27,420 bases of DNA from DASRVA01 sp035687745 (GCA_035687745.1 DASRVA010000025.1:1-27420), one strand, 5' to 3'. Positions 6,271 to 14,533 are shown, numbered from the stretch's first letter. Notes: generated by a model not told the origin, from the sequence alone. Program-made: numbers and translations.

Positions 6271-7707
6271 TTGCTCTCCCGACGCGCCCTCAACGGACTC
6301 GCCGAGATCGCGTCCGGCAGCCGTGTCCTGACCGCCCGCGAAGACCTCCTCACCTACGCCGGCGACGCGACCCCGCTCCAGCGCCACCTTCCCGCCGCGG
6401 TCGTGTTACCACGCGACGTCGAGGAGGTCGGGCGGATCGTCCGGCTGGCCAACGAGGAGGGGTTCGCGCTCGTGCCACGCGGGGCGGGATCGGGACTCTC
6501 GGGAGGGGCCATCCCCGTCGCAGACAGCGTGGTGCTCCTCTTCCCCACGTGGAACCGCATCGTCGAGATCGACGAGGCGAACCTCACCGCGTGGGTCGAG
6601 CCGGGCGTGGTGACCGGCCAGCTCCACACCGCGGTCGAGGCCGTGGGCCTCTTCTATCCCCCCGACCCCGGCTCGATGAAGGTGTGCACGATCGGCGGCA
6701 ACGTGGCCGAGAACGCGGGCGGGCTGCGCGGACTCAAGTACGGAAGCACCAAGAACTACGTGCAGGGACTCGAGGTCGTGCTTCCGACCGGCGAGGCCGT
6801 GCGGCTGGGCGGCAAGGCGATCAAGGACGTGGCCGGCTACAACCTGGTCGACCTGATGGTCGGCAGCGAAGGCACGCTCGGCATCTTCACGCGGATCCTG
6901 TTGCGTCTCGTGCCGAAGCCGGAGACGGTCCGCACGATGCTCGCTCTCTACGACTCGGTGGATGCGGCGGGCGAGTCGGTGGCCGCGATCATCGCCGGAA
7001 AGATCGTGCCGGCCACGATCGAGCTGCTGGATCGGACTACGATACGCGCGGTCGAAGCGTTCGCCGGCCTGGGTCTCCCCACCGACCTGGGCGCGCTTCT
7101 CCTGATCGAGGTCGACGGCCGGCGGCACGAGGTCGAGCAGGACGCCTTCGAGATCGTCCGCCTCTGCCGCCTCCACGGGTCCCGGGACGTTCGCCTGGCG
7201 GCGAGCCCCGAGGAGGCGGACGATCTACGGGCGGCACGGCGGATCGCGTTCAGCGCTCTCGCCCGCGGCGGCCCCACGGTGATCCTGGAGGACGCGACCG
7301 TGCCGCGGAGCGCCGTTCCCGATATGCTGCGCCGGATCCACGCCGCCGCCGACCGCCACGGCGTCACGATCGCCACCTTCGGCCACGCCGGGGACGGGAA
7401 CCTCCATCCGACCTGCCTCACCGACGAGCGTGACGCCGGCGCGTTGGCCCGCGCCGAGGCGGCCTTCGAGGAGATCTTCGCGGCCGCTATGGCGCTGGGC
7501 GGAACGATCACCGGCGAGCACGGCGTGGGGCTCGCCAAGCGACGTTTCCTGCCCACCCAGGTGGGCGATCCGGCCATCCGCCTCATGCGACAGATCAAGG
7601 CGGTTCTCGATCCCAACCAGGTGCTGAACCCGGGGAAGATCTTCGAGCCCGGGCCGCGCTGCGAGCATCCCCCGATCGCGCACCGTGTCTACGAGCGGGT
7701 CGAGTGA
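6271..7707 (+). CDS. glcD: FAD-linked oxidase, GlcD subunit family
   Basis: A 478-residue flavoprotein of the GlcD/D-lactate dehydrogenase family, which oxidises 2-hydroxyacids such as glycolate or lactate at the inner face of the membrane. The N-terminal FAD-binding PCMH domain (about residues 40-220) carries VVLPRDVEEVGRIVRLANEE and the FAD loop PRGAGSGLSGGAIP near residue 70. The C-terminal oxidase domain has the signatures FGHAGDGNLHPTCL near residue 371 and GEHGVGLAKRRFL near 415. A TTG start at 6271 is used, with GGGAAG about 6 nt upstream. Its stop overlaps the GTG of the Fe-S subunit gene by 4 nt. No GlcE-type second flavin subunit is present. The precise substrate is not decided by sequence. 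Confidence 0.93.
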   Translation: MLSRRALNGLAEIASGSRVLTAREDLLTYAGDATPLQRHLPAAVVLPRDVEEVGRIVRLANEEGFALVPRGAGSGLSGGAIPVADSVVLLFPTWNRIVEIDEANLTAWVEPGVVTGQLHTAVEAVGLFYPPDPGSMKVCTIGGNVAENAGGLRGLKYGSTKNYVQGLEVVLPTGEAVRLGGKAIKDVAGYNLVDLMVGSEGTLGIFTRILLRLVPKPETVRTMLALYDSVDAAGESVAAIIAGKIVPATIELLDRTTIRAVEAFAGLGLPTDLGALLLIEVDGRRHEVEQDAFEIVRLCRLHGSRDVRLAASPEEADDLRAARRIAFSALARGGPTVILEDATVPRSAVPDMLRRIHAAADRHGVTIATFGHAGDGNLHPTCLTDERDAGALARAEAAFEEIFAAAMALGGTITGEHGVGLAKRRFLPTQVGDPAIRLMRQIKAVLDPNQVLNPGKIFEPGPRCEHPPIAHRVYERVE

Positions 7708-8999
7708 ACGACCTCCTGGCCCAGTGCATCCAGTGCGGTCTCTGTCTCCCCACCTGCCCGACCTATGCGCTGACGCCCCTCGAGCGGGCGAATCCGCGAG
7801 GCCGGATCGGCCTCATGCGCGCCGTGGACCGTGGGGAGATGGCCGTCGAGGACCCCGCCTTCGCGCAGGCCATGTACTACTGTCTGGGGTGCCGCGCGTG
7901 CGAGACCGCCTGTCCGGCCGGGGTCGAGTTCGGGCGCCTCCTCGAAGGTGCGCGAGCGTCCGTGGAAGAAGTCGGGGCCGAGGGGAGGCCGGAGGGCTTC
8001 CCGCGCGAGTGGCTCCTGGAACGCGTGCTCCCGTATCCGTCCCGGCTCAGGTGGGGCGCCCGGCTCCTCCGGCTCTACCAGCGGACGGCGGGGCGCAGCC
8101 GGCGGTGGCGGGCGTGGTTCGACGAGCGTTTCCCGGAGGCGGCCGCCCTGGCTCCCTTCCTGCCCCCCGTGCCGGCACGGCGGCGCTCGAAGCTCCCCGC
8201 GAAGCTCGAGCCCGACCAGATCGCCACCGATCTCCCGGCTCGCAAGACCCGCGGCTGCGTGGCCCTCCACCCGGGGTGCATCCAGAGCGTGCTCCTCCCT
8301 GAGATCAACCTCGACACGATGCTCGTCCTGGCCTACAACGGCTGGCGCGTCGTCGTCCCGCGGGACGTTCCCTGTTGCGGCGCGCTTCACGCGCATCAGG
8401 GCCGGCCCGGAGACGCCCGCTCGCTCGCCCGCGCGAACATCGCCGCCTGGGAGGCTTCGGGCGCCGAGCGCGTCGTCTCCAACGCGGCCGGCTGCGGCGC
8501 GCACATGAAGGAGGTCCGACACCTCCTCGCGGACGATCCGGAGTGGGCGGACCGGGCGGCCGCCTTCTCGGAGGCGGTCGTCGACGTGAGCGACTTCCTG
8601 GTCCGCGAAGGGGTGCGGCGGCCGCGGCGGCCGTTCAGCCTGAAGGCGACCTACCACGATCCGTGCCATCTGGTCCACGGCCAGCGGGTCGCCGAGGCGC
8701 CGCGGCTTCTCTTGCGGGCGATCCCGGGACTCGAGGTGATCCCGCTGGTCGAATCGACCTGGTGCTGCGGGTCGGCCGGGATCTACAACCTGACCCACCC
8801 CGAGGCGGCGGCGGAACTCCTGCGCCGGAAGGTGCGCCACATCCGGGCGACCGGCGCCGAGCTCGTCGTCACCGGCAACCCGGGCTGCATCCTTCAGATC
8901 GCGAACGGGCTGAATGCGGAAGGTTCGCCGGTCAGGGTCATCCATCCGGCGTCGCTGCTCAGGGTGGCGTACGAGTTGAGCCCAGGAACGGGGAGGTAG
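7704..8999 (+). CDS. glcF: GlcF-type iron-sulfur oxidoreductase subunit
   Basis: A 431-residue electron-transfer partner of the GlcD-type flavoprotein. Two 4Fe-4S ferredoxin motifs are visible: CIQCGLCLPTCP (Cys8, 11, 14, 18) and CLGCRACETACP (Cys60, 63, 66, 70). They are followed by two CCG (heterodisulfide-reductase type) domains, with PGCIQ plus VPCCGALHAHQG, and YHDPCHLVHGQ plus STWCCGSAGIYN. It passes electrons from the flavin towards quinone or another acceptor. The GTG start overlaps the glcD stop by 4 nt (GTGA), so the two subunits are translationally coupled. The stop directly abuts the stop of the convergent DUF2007 gene, leaving no room for a terminator between them. Confidence 0.93.
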   Translation: MNDLLAQCIQCGLCLPTCPTYALTPLERANPRGRIGLMRAVDRGEMAVEDPAFAQAMYYCLGCRACETACPAGVEFGRLLEGARASVEEVGAEGRPEGFPREWLLERVLPYPSRLRWGARLLRLYQRTAGRSRRWRAWFDERFPEAAALAPFLPPVPARRRSKLPAKLEPDQIATDLPARKTRGCVALHPGCIQSVLLPEINLDTMLVLAYNGWRVVVPRDVPCCGALHAHQGRPGDARSLARANIAAWEASGAERVVSNAAGCGAHMKEVRHLLADDPEWADRAAAFSEAVVDVSDFLVREGVRRPRRPFSLKATYHDPCHLVHGQRVAEAPRLLLRAIPGLEVIPLVESTWCCGSAGIYNLTHPEAAAELLRRKVRHIRATGAELVVTGNPGCILQIANGLNAEGSPVRVIHPASLLRVAYELSPGTGR

Positions 9000-9245
9000 C
9001 TACTCCTGTTCGGGCGATTGTGGTACGGACTCGTCCCTCGGTTCGTCGGCCGTCGTCAACACCGCACGGGCCCGCGCGGCATCCTCCGACGCGACCAGGA
9101 GCCGCGCCGGAGCGATGCCCGCGTAGACACCGCCGATGTCGTCGGCCATGACGGCGCTCGGGATGCCCGCGTCCTCCAGGAGCCCGCGGGCCATCTCCGC
9201 CTCGTGCCGCCAGCGCCAGCGGCCGACCTCGACAGGGGAGGTCAA
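9000..9245 (-). CDS. DUF2007-type small protein
   Basis: An 81-residue cytoplasmic protein resembling the DUF2007 (putative signal-transducing) family. The typical pattern is an N-terminal strand, a helix EAEMARGLLEDAGIPSAVMADD, then ARLLVASEDAARARAVL, a single small alpha/beta unit that often ends with this ALxxA-type helix. The role of the family is unknown. The TTG start at 9245 lies 7 nt after the stop of the DUF1579 gene and lacks an obvious ribosome-binding site, so translation is probably coupled to that gene. An internal ATG would remove the first strand. The acidic C-terminus (EPRDESVPQSPEQE) is not part of the family core. Confidence 0.65.
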   Translation of the reverse strand: MTSPVEVGRWRWRHEAEMARGLLEDAGIPSAVMADDIGGVYAGIAPARLLVASEDAARARAVLTTADEPRDESVPQSPEQE

Positions 9246-9252
9246 GGAAGCG

Positions 9253-9870
9253 CTACGGCTTCCGCGTGGCGTGGATCTCCATGGTCTTGAACTCCTGGCC
9301 GTCCGGCCCGGGGACGTACGCCTCGAAGTGGACGGTGTTGTCGTCCAGGAACTTCTGGACGCCGCGCATGGTCTTGTCCTTCTCGCCGGTCATGATGTCG
9401 TCGAACGTGCCGGTCGTGACCAGCGCGTCCTGCGCCGGGTCGATGGTGCCGCGGCTCACCATGATGCCCGTCCCCATGTTGTCGATCCAGGTGGAGACGT
9501 ACTCCTTGTTGAAGTTGTCGTAGCCGGTGGTGCCCCGGCCGAGGAAGGGCTGGCCCATCGCCGTCCCCTCCCAGTTCTCCACCAGGTACCGGCCGTCCAT
9601 CGTCATCTCGGCCGACAGCGTGCCCGACGACTCCTCGGGCTGGGCGTCCGGGGACATCCACCACTTCATCGTGTAGTCCCACTCGCCCGCCAGCTTGGCC
9701 AGCCGTTCATGGCCTTCGCTCGGGGTCGCATACTCGGCCCACTTGGCCATCATCTCCTGCTCCGGATCGTGGCCGGCGGCGGCCTCGGCCTCCTGCGCGG
9801 CCGCCGGGGCAGCGACGAACAGGATGACGGCCACGCCGAGCAGGGCGTGGATCCACTTCCTCCGTATCAT
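9253..9870 (-). CDS. DUF1579 family exported protein
   Basis: A 205-residue secreted protein of the DUF1579 family. It has a clear signal peptide (HALLGVAVILFVAAPAAAQ) ending near residue 25 and a predicted mature start at about 26. From about residue 52 the family pattern follows: EGHERLAKLAGEWDYTMKWW, then MDGRYLVENWEGTAMGQPF and GRGTTGYDNFNKEYVSTWID. The fold is expected to be a lipocalin-like barrel, and the ligand is unknown. ATG 9870 is supported by AGGAGAG about 7 nt upstream. It lies between the double-cupin gene upstream (61 nt) and the DUF2007 gene downstream (7 nt), probably as one operon. Confidence 0.85.
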   Translation of the reverse strand: MIRRKWIHALLGVAVILFVAAPAAAQEAEAAAGHDPEQEMMAKWAEYATPSEGHERLAKLAGEWDYTMKWWMSPDAQPEESSGTLSAEMTMDGRYLVENWEGTAMGQPFLGRGTTGYDNFNKEYVSTWIDNMGTGIMVSRGTIDPAQDALVTTGTFDDIMTGEKDKTMRGVQKFLDDNTVHFEAYVPGPDGQEFKTMEIHATRKP

Positions 9871-9931
9871 GGGAGCTCTCCTTGCGGACGGGGTTCTCGT
9901 GTTCATGAGGTCACGGGAGAGACTATCGCCC

Positions 9932-10966
9932 CTATCCCTCGCCGTCCAGATAGTCGACGGCGTCCGCGCGCCGGAACACCATGTCCAGGGTTCGCGCCGC
10001 CGGGTCCCCACCCGGAGCCGCGCCGGCCATCACGTACACCTTCCCGCTGTCCGGGTACTCGGAGATCTCGGGCACCTCCATGGTCGACAGGGCGAACACC
10101 TCGAGCGGGATGTCCCCGGTGCCGCGGATGCCGTGCGCCCCGCTGGGGCCGGGTGGACACAGGACGAAGTCGCCCGGCTTCAACGGCCACGCCCCGTCGG
10201 GCGTCCTCAGCTCGCCGTGGCCGCGTCGGACGAAGAAGAACTCCTCGTTCACGTGCTGGAAGTGGTAGGGCCAGGTCCGGGCGCCGGGATCGAGGCGATA
10301 GAGCGAATAGCCGAGGAGATGCGCTCCCGCCGCGCGGGAGAGGCGCTTCCGACCGGCGCGGAAGGGCCCCATCTCGTAGGGTTCCCAGGGCACGTCCTCG
10401 ATCGTCACGATCCGCGGGTCGCGCTCGGGCGGCGGATCGGGGGGGTCGCCCAGCGGCTCGTCGATCGGCTCGCCCGCGAAGTAGGTCGACGGGTCGGGGC
10501 CGAGGAGCTCGCCGTCCTTCAGCATGACCCGCGTCATCGGGGTATCGCCCTCGAGCCCGGCAACCGCGATTCCGCGCTTCCCCGAGTCCGGATAGTCGAC
10601 CACCTCGCGAGGGATCATCGTCGAGGCGAGGATCAGGTTGGCGGGCCTGTCGGAGTAATTGAGGAGCTGGTGGACGCTGTCGGGTCCCGGCGGGAGCGCG
10701 ACCAGATCGCCCGCCGTCAGCGGATGCACCCGGTCGTTCAGCCGGACCCGGATCTCGCCGCCAAGAACCAGCACCATCTCCTCGTTGACGAGGTGGGCGT
10801 GGTTGGGGACCGAGACCTTCCCGGGAGGCACGATCCAGTGGCCGACGCCGAGCTTCCGTCCGCCGAGCCGTCGGGAGATGTCGGCCCATTCGGTCGCAAA
10901 CCGCACCCCTCCCTCGAACCGCTTCTCGTATTCGAGGTCCCCCAGATTGACGACTCCGACGCTCAT
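9932..10966 (-). CDS. Two-cupin (bicupin) protein
   Basis: A 344-residue cytoplasmic protein made of two tandem cupin domains. The first has HAHLVNEE (His56, His58, Glu62/63) with GDLVALPPGPDSVH (His99). The second has PYHFQHVNEE (His235, His238, Glu241/242) with GDFVLCPPGPSGAHGI (His278). Both therefore keep a His-His-Glu-His metal site. The two halves are clear duplicates: each ends with the same YPDSGK motif (residues 125-130 and 304-309). No signal peptide is present. Cupins of this kind include dioxygenases, isomerases and sugar-binding proteins, and the substrate cannot be inferred. ATG 10966 is kept; a GGGGGAGG lies about 12 nt upstream, which is distant. It is divergent from the small gene at 10987. 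Confidence 0.85.
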   Translation of the reverse strand: MSVGVVNLGDLEYEKRFEGGVRFATEWADISRRLGGRKLGVGHWIVPPGKVSVPNHAHLVNEEMVLVLGGEIRVRLNDRVHPLTAGDLVALPPGPDSVHQLLNYSDRPANLILASTMIPREVVDYPDSGKRGIAVAGLEGDTPMTRVMLKDGELLGPDPSTYFAGEPIDEPLGDPPDPPPERDPRIVTIEDVPWEPYEMGPFRAGRKRLSRAAGAHLLGYSLYRLDPGARTWPYHFQHVNEEFFFVRRGHGELRTPDGAWPLKPGDFVLCPPGPSGAHGIRGTGDIPLEVFALSTMEVPEISEYPDSGKVYVMAGAAPGGDPAARTLDMVFRRADAVDYLDGEG

Positions 10967-10976
10967 CGGATAGCTT
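10947..10976 (+). promoter_or_regulatory. Promoter of the 76-residue gene, leaderless geometry
   Basis: TTGACG (10947-10952) and TAGCTT (10971-10976) are 18 nt apart. The -10 ends 10 nt before ATG 10987, which has no ribosome-binding site, so the transcript would start within a few bases of the ATG. The -35 lies inside the 5' end of the divergent bicupin gene. Confidence 0.5.
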
Positions 10977-10986
10977 CGCCTCCCCC

Positions 10987-11217
10987 ATGCCGGATCGTGA
11001 AGAAATCGAGCGTGCGATCGGCGCGATCTTCGCCGCCACCGACCTCCAGGAGGCGGGTCTCCGGCAGCGCCGCGCCCTGAAGCTCCTCGATTACGGCGTC
11101 TGGGAGGGCACGGTTACGCCCTTCTACCAGGCCCGCGCCGAGCAGAGGATCAACAGCCACCTGCGCCTCCTCTGGGACGTCGCGAGCCGTGACCGCGTCG
11201 AAAATCCCCTCGAATAG
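10987..11217 (+). CDS. Small hypothetical protein
   Basis: A 76-residue, largely helical cytoplasmic protein of unrecognised family (MPDREEIERAIGAIF..., with TPFYQARAEQRINSH further on). Third codon positions are strongly GC-rich, which supports real coding on this strand rather than on the overlapping antisense frame. There is no ribosome-binding site, but a TTGACG/TAGCTT promoter ends 10 nt before the ATG, fitting leaderless expression. It is divergent from the bicupin gene (20 nt) and 130 nt upstream of the DedA gene. Confidence 0.6.
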   Translation: MPDREEIERAIGAIFAATDLQEAGLRQRRALKLLDYGVWEGTVTPFYQARAEQRINSHLRLLWDVASRDRVENPLE

Positions 11218-11251
11218 ATTTCGTCCCGTCGACACGCGGGCACGTCACGAA

Positions 11252-11327
11252 CCCTGACGGGGTATCGATCGGCACGGGCCCTCCACTCGGGACGGGCGGC
11301 GAGCATGTTATCGGCCCCCCGTCAGGG
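11252..11327 (+). repeat. Long inverted repeat in the leader of the DedA gene
   Basis: CCCTGACGGGG at 11252-11262 is perfectly complementary to CCCCGTCAGGG at 11317-11327. Inside, after a small internal loop, CGAT (11266-11269) can pair with ATCG (11310-11313). An apical hairpin GCCC/GGGC (11278-11281 with 11294-11297) extends inward by three more pairs. The whole could fold into one extended stem of about 76 nt. It ends 11 nt before the GGAGG ribosome-binding site of the DedA gene, and no U-tract follows. It may be a structured leader, a U-less terminator for the upstream gene, or a protein site. Confidence 0.5.
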
Positions 11328-11347
11328 AGGGCAATCCGCGGAGGCGC

Positions 11348-11989
11348 ATGCAGGAACGGATCCTCGAGTTCCTCCTTCCCTACCTCTCGAGTTACGGCTA
11401 TCTGACGCTCTTCCTGGTGACGTTCCTCGAGACGAGCGCTTTCCTGGGCCTGATCGCGCCGGGAGAGACGATCATCGTCGTGTGCGGGTTCTTCGCGTTC
11501 CGCGGCGTGCTCGACCCGTGGGCGGTGGGCGCGCTGGCCACGGCGGGCGCGATCGCCGGCGATCAGGTGGGATACCTGCTGGGTCGGACATTCGGCTACG
11601 GCGTCGTGGACCGATTCGGGAAGTACTTCTTCTTCGACGAGAAGCGGCTCCGGATGACCCAGCGCTTCTATGAGCGCCACGGCGGAAAGACGGTCTTCTT
11701 CGGGCGATTCATGTCGATCCTGCGCTCGTTCGGCCCGGTCGTCGCCGGCATCAGCCACATGCCCTATGGGGGATTTCTGCCGTGGAGCGTCCTGTCGTGC
11801 ATCCTGTGGGGCGCGGCCTTCACGTTGATCGGCTACTTTTTCGGGGCTTCCTGGGACATCGTGGAACGGTACATGGGCTGGGGCGGCGCCGTCGCCTTCG
11901 CGCTCGGCGTGCTCCTGGTCGTCTGGCTCCTGCACCGCAAGCGCGAGCATGAACTGGAGGAGGAGCTGGCCTCGCCCGAGAAGGGGTGA
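11348..11989 (+). CDS. DedA/VTT-domain membrane protein
   Basis: A 213-residue inner-membrane protein of the DedA (SNARE-associated/VTT) family. Members take part in envelope lipid recycling, for example undecaprenyl phosphate or phospholipid movement, and in proton-motive-force homeostasis. Visible features are FLETSAFLGLIAPGET near residue 27, GDQVGYLLGR near 75, the conserved basic FFGRFMSILRSFGPVVAGISHMPY near 118, and two C-terminal membrane helices followed by a charged tail (RKREHELEEELASPEKG). The length is normal for the family. The ATG at 11348 has GGAGG 5-6 nt upstream. A long inverted repeat occupies its leader. It is followed after 34 nt by the oligopeptide-binding protein gene on the same strand. 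Confidence 0.9.
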   Translation: MQERILEFLLPYLSSYGYLTLFLVTFLETSAFLGLIAPGETIIVVCGFFAFRGVLDPWAVGALATAGAIAGDQVGYLLGRTFGYGVVDRFGKYFFFDEKRLRMTQRFYERHGGKTVFFGRFMSILRSFGPVVAGISHMPYGGFLPWSVLSCILWGAAFTLIGYFFGASWDIVERYMGWGGAVAFALGVLLVVWLLHRKREHELEEELASPEKG

Positions 11990-12023
11990 GTGGTCCCTCC
12001 CTCCATCCGACGAAAGGAAACCG

Positions 12024-13658
12024 ATGCGCCGAAGCCACCCGAGCGGATGTTCGATCTCGCGTCTGATGACCGTGGCCGCCACGCTTGTCCTCCTCGTGGG
12101 CTGCGGCGGCGCCGGCGCGCCCCGCTCCGAGACGGACCGCAACGTCCTCCATCTGTACATGGAGTCGGATCCGGCGAGCCTCGACCCGATCCAGGCCGTC
12201 GACGTCTACCGGGGAAGGATGGTCGTCTACCTCTTCGACGGGCTGGTCCAGTACGAGGGCGACGGGATCGCGCCGAACGTCGCCGAGCGGTGGGAGGTCT
12301 CCGAGGACGGCCGGGTGTATACGTTCCACCTGCGTGACGACGTCACGTTCCACAACGGCCGGAAGCTGGTCGCCGAGGACGTCCGCTACTCATTCGAGCG
12401 CGCCCTCGAGCCGGCGAGCCAGAGCCCGCTGACCTGGGTCTTCGACTTCATCGAGGGGGCGAGCGAGATGGCCTCCGGCGAGGCGGACGAGCTCCGCGGC
12501 GTCGAGATCCTCGATCCCCACACCGTCCGGATCACCCTCCGGCAACCGTACGCTCCGTTCCTGTCGCTCCTGGCCATGCCGGCCGCGCACGTCGTGCCAC
12601 GGGAGGAGATCGATAAGAAGGGCGCGGGGTTCTCGGAGGCCCCTATCGGGACGGGTCCGTGGGTGTTCGAGTCGTGGGCCCATGACGACGTCCTGCGGCT
12701 GACCGCGAACCCGCGCTACCACGGCGGCCGGCCGGAGACGGACGGCATGGAGATCCGGATCATCCCGGAGACCACGACCGTGATTGCCGAGCTGGAAAGC
12801 GGGAACATCGACTGGGCCGACCTGAACGAGTTCCCGAAGCCCGAGTACGAGCGGTTCGTCCAGAGCCCTGACTGGGAGCCCTACGTCCACACGCGCCCGG
12901 CCCTGGTGACCTACTACCTCGCGCTCAACAATTCCAGGGAGAAGTTCGCCGACCACCGCGTTCGCCAGGCCTTGAACTACGCGGTCGACGTCGCCACGAT
13001 CGCCAAGGCGATCTACCCGGGCGAGATGATCGTCTCGCACGGGCCGATTCCCCCCGGCCTGCCCGGCTACCGCGAGGACGGGAACCCCTACGGCCACGAT
13101 CCCGCCCGCGCCCGGGACCTGCTGGCCGAGGCCGACGCCCTGGACCTCACGTTCGACGTCTACTTCCGGTCGCTCGCCCTGAACCAGCGCTTCCTGGAAG
13201 CCGTCCAGGCGAACCTGGCCGAGGTCGGGGTCACGATGAACCTCCGGCAGCGCGACTGGACCGCCGTCCGGCAGGCCATGCAGCAGGGTGAGCTGGACGC
13301 CTATCTCGCCAACTGGTACGCCGACTACCCGGACGCCGAGAACTTCCTCTATCCCCTCTTCTACAGCGGGATGGCGGGCGCCGGCGGCAACGCCGCGTTC
13401 TATTCGAGCGCGGAGGTGGACTCGCTCATCCTCCAGGCGCGGCGGACGCTCGATGACGACACGCGGATCGCGATGTACGCCCGGGCCGACAGCCTGATCC
13501 AGGCCGACGCGCCGTGGATCTTCACCGTCCACCCGGTGGACGCCGACATCGTCCAGCCGTGGATCGAGGGGTACGAGATCCCGCGCGTCTTCTACGCGAA
13601 CAAGTGGCTGGACGTGGGGCTGAGGGGCGGCGAGGAGCTGGCGAACGACGATCGCTGA
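12024..13658 (+). CDS. Oligopeptide ABC transporter substrate-binding lipoprotein (family 5)
   Basis: A 544-residue extracytoplasmic solute-binding protein of family 5 (OppA/DppA/NikA type). The signal peptide ends at the lipobox LLVGC. The mature part shows LDPIQAVDVYRGRMVVYLFD, the family segment APNVAERWEVSEDGRVYTFH, FHNGRKLVAEDVRYSFERAL, FADHRVRQALNYAVD near residue 310, and a C-terminal half with NWYADYPDAENFLYPLF, a peptide-binder-like pattern. ATG 12024 is chosen because GGAAA lies just upstream and the signal peptide follows. The matching permeases are not adjacent: they lie 4.9 kb away at 18607-20406, with unrelated genes on both strands between, and no ATPase is seen. Peptide is the likeliest ligand, but family members also bind nickel chelates or sugars. 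Confidence 0.9.
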   Translation: MRRSHPSGCSISRLMTVAATLVLLVGCGGAGAPRSETDRNVLHLYMESDPASLDPIQAVDVYRGRMVVYLFDGLVQYEGDGIAPNVAERWEVSEDGRVYTFHLRDDVTFHNGRKLVAEDVRYSFERALEPASQSPLTWVFDFIEGASEMASGEADELRGVEILDPHTVRITLRQPYAPFLSLLAMPAAHVVPREEIDKKGAGFSEAPIGTGPWVFESWAHDDVLRLTANPRYHGGRPETDGMEIRIIPETTTVIAELESGNIDWADLNEFPKPEYERFVQSPDWEPYVHTRPALVTYYLALNNSREKFADHRVRQALNYAVDVATIAKAIYPGEMIVSHGPIPPGLPGYREDGNPYGHDPARARDLLAEADALDLTFDVYFRSLALNQRFLEAVQANLAEVGVTMNLRQRDWTAVRQAMQQGELDAYLANWYADYPDAENFLYPLFYSGMAGAGGNAAFYSSAEVDSLILQARRTLDDDTRIAMYARADSLIQADAPWIFTVHPVDADIVQPWIEGYEIPRVFYANKWLDVGLRGGEELANDDR

Positions 13659-13698
13659 ACCCACGATCCGACCGTATCGGGAGAGCGACGCCGCCCGG

Positions 13699-13713
13699 CG
13701 GCCGACACGGCCG
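13699..13713. terminator. Hairpin between convergent genes
   Basis: CGGCCG-ACA-CGGCCG forms a 6-bp stem with a 3-nt loop. A second small hairpin (GCCGC-CCG-GCGGC) overlaps just to the left. It sits in the 68-nt gap between the converging binding-protein and nickel-permease genes, where a two-way terminator is expected. There is no T-run, so function is uncertain. Confidence 0.3.
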
Positions 13714-13726
13714 GGACTCATGGCAC

Positions 13727-14533
13727 CTAAGCGCCGCGCGAACCGATACCCAGCGCCGCGAGCGCGTACCAGATCCCGAACACGACGCCCAGAACACCGG
13801 CGGGGGGCACGAGGTTCTCGAGCCGCCGCGCCACGCCCTCCCGCGCCAACCCGTATCCAAAGACCGCCGACAGAACCGCCATCGACATCGCGGTTCCGAG
13901 CGCGAACACGGACAGGACAACCGTCGCCTCGACGCGACCTGGTAGCGCCGCGGCCATGAGGACGCCGGTCCCCGCCGAGCCGCCGACCCCGTGGACGAGA
14001 CCGATCCCGTAGGACGCGACCGGCGAGCGGCCGAGCCCTTCGGCGTGCGGATGGGTGTGCCCCGCGTGGTCGCCACTCCGGTGGAGCATCGCCGCGTGGT
14101 CCACCTCGTGGGCGTGGGGATGGACGTGCCAGAGCCCGTCGTGGGCGTGCCCGTGGACGTGGAAGACGCCGCGCCGCCACCGGAGAAGGAGCCGGACGGC
14201 CAGGACCGCGATCAGGACCCCGATCGCCGCCTCGGCGGCCCGATGGATCTCGTCGGGGAGCGCTCCCTGGAAGAGGACGAGGGGGAGCCCGAACAGGAAG
14301 AGCGTCGTCGCATGGCCGAGCCCCCAGAAAAGACCCAGGAGACCGGCCCGACCGGCGACGCGCTCGTCGGAGAGGACGAGCGTCGAGACAGCGGTCAGGT
14401 GATCCGGATCCGTCGCGTGGCGGAGCCCCAGGAGGAGCGCGATCGCGAGCGCCAGGCCGGCACCGTTGCCGGCCACGCCTTCCAGGAACGTCTCCAGCCT
14501 CAGCCTGCTTCCGCTCGATCGATGCCCGCCCAC
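13727..14533 (-). CDS. NiCoT/NicO-family nickel/cobalt permease
   Basis: A 268-residue inner-membrane permease of the nickel/cobalt transporter superfamily (HoxN/NixA/NicO/UreH-like). The metal signature LGLRHATDPDHLTAV (His39, Asp42, Asp44, His45) lies in the first membrane helix. LGHATTLFLFGLP and LVHGVGGSAGTGVLM are also family-like. A cytoplasmic or periplasmic loop at about residues 125-163 contains 14 histidines, a likely metal-collecting segment. GTG 14533 keeps the helix complete but overlaps the upstream SIS gene by 34 nt; a later GTG at 14476 is possible. The overlap implies strict co-expression with the SIS protein. Whether nickel or cobalt is carried is not decided. Confidence 0.85.
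   Translation of the reverse strand: MGGHRSSGSRLRLETFLEGVAGNGAGLALAIALLLGLRHATDPDHLTAVSTLVLSDERVAGRAGLLGLFWGLGHATTLFLFGLPLVLFQGALPDEIHRAAEAAIGVLIAVLAVRLLLRWRRGVFHVHGHAHDGLWHVHPHAHEVDHAAMLHRSGDHAGHTHPHAEGLGRSPVASYGIGLVHGVGGSAGTGVLMAAALPGRVEATVVLSVFALGTAMSMAVLSAVFGYGLAREGVARRLENLVPPAGVLGVVFGIWYALAALGIGSRGA

Noticed and set aside
10963..11235. 90-codon minus-strand frame opposite the 76-residue gene
   Set aside because: The plus-strand frame has GC-rich third positions and a promoter at the right distance. The minus frame has neither.
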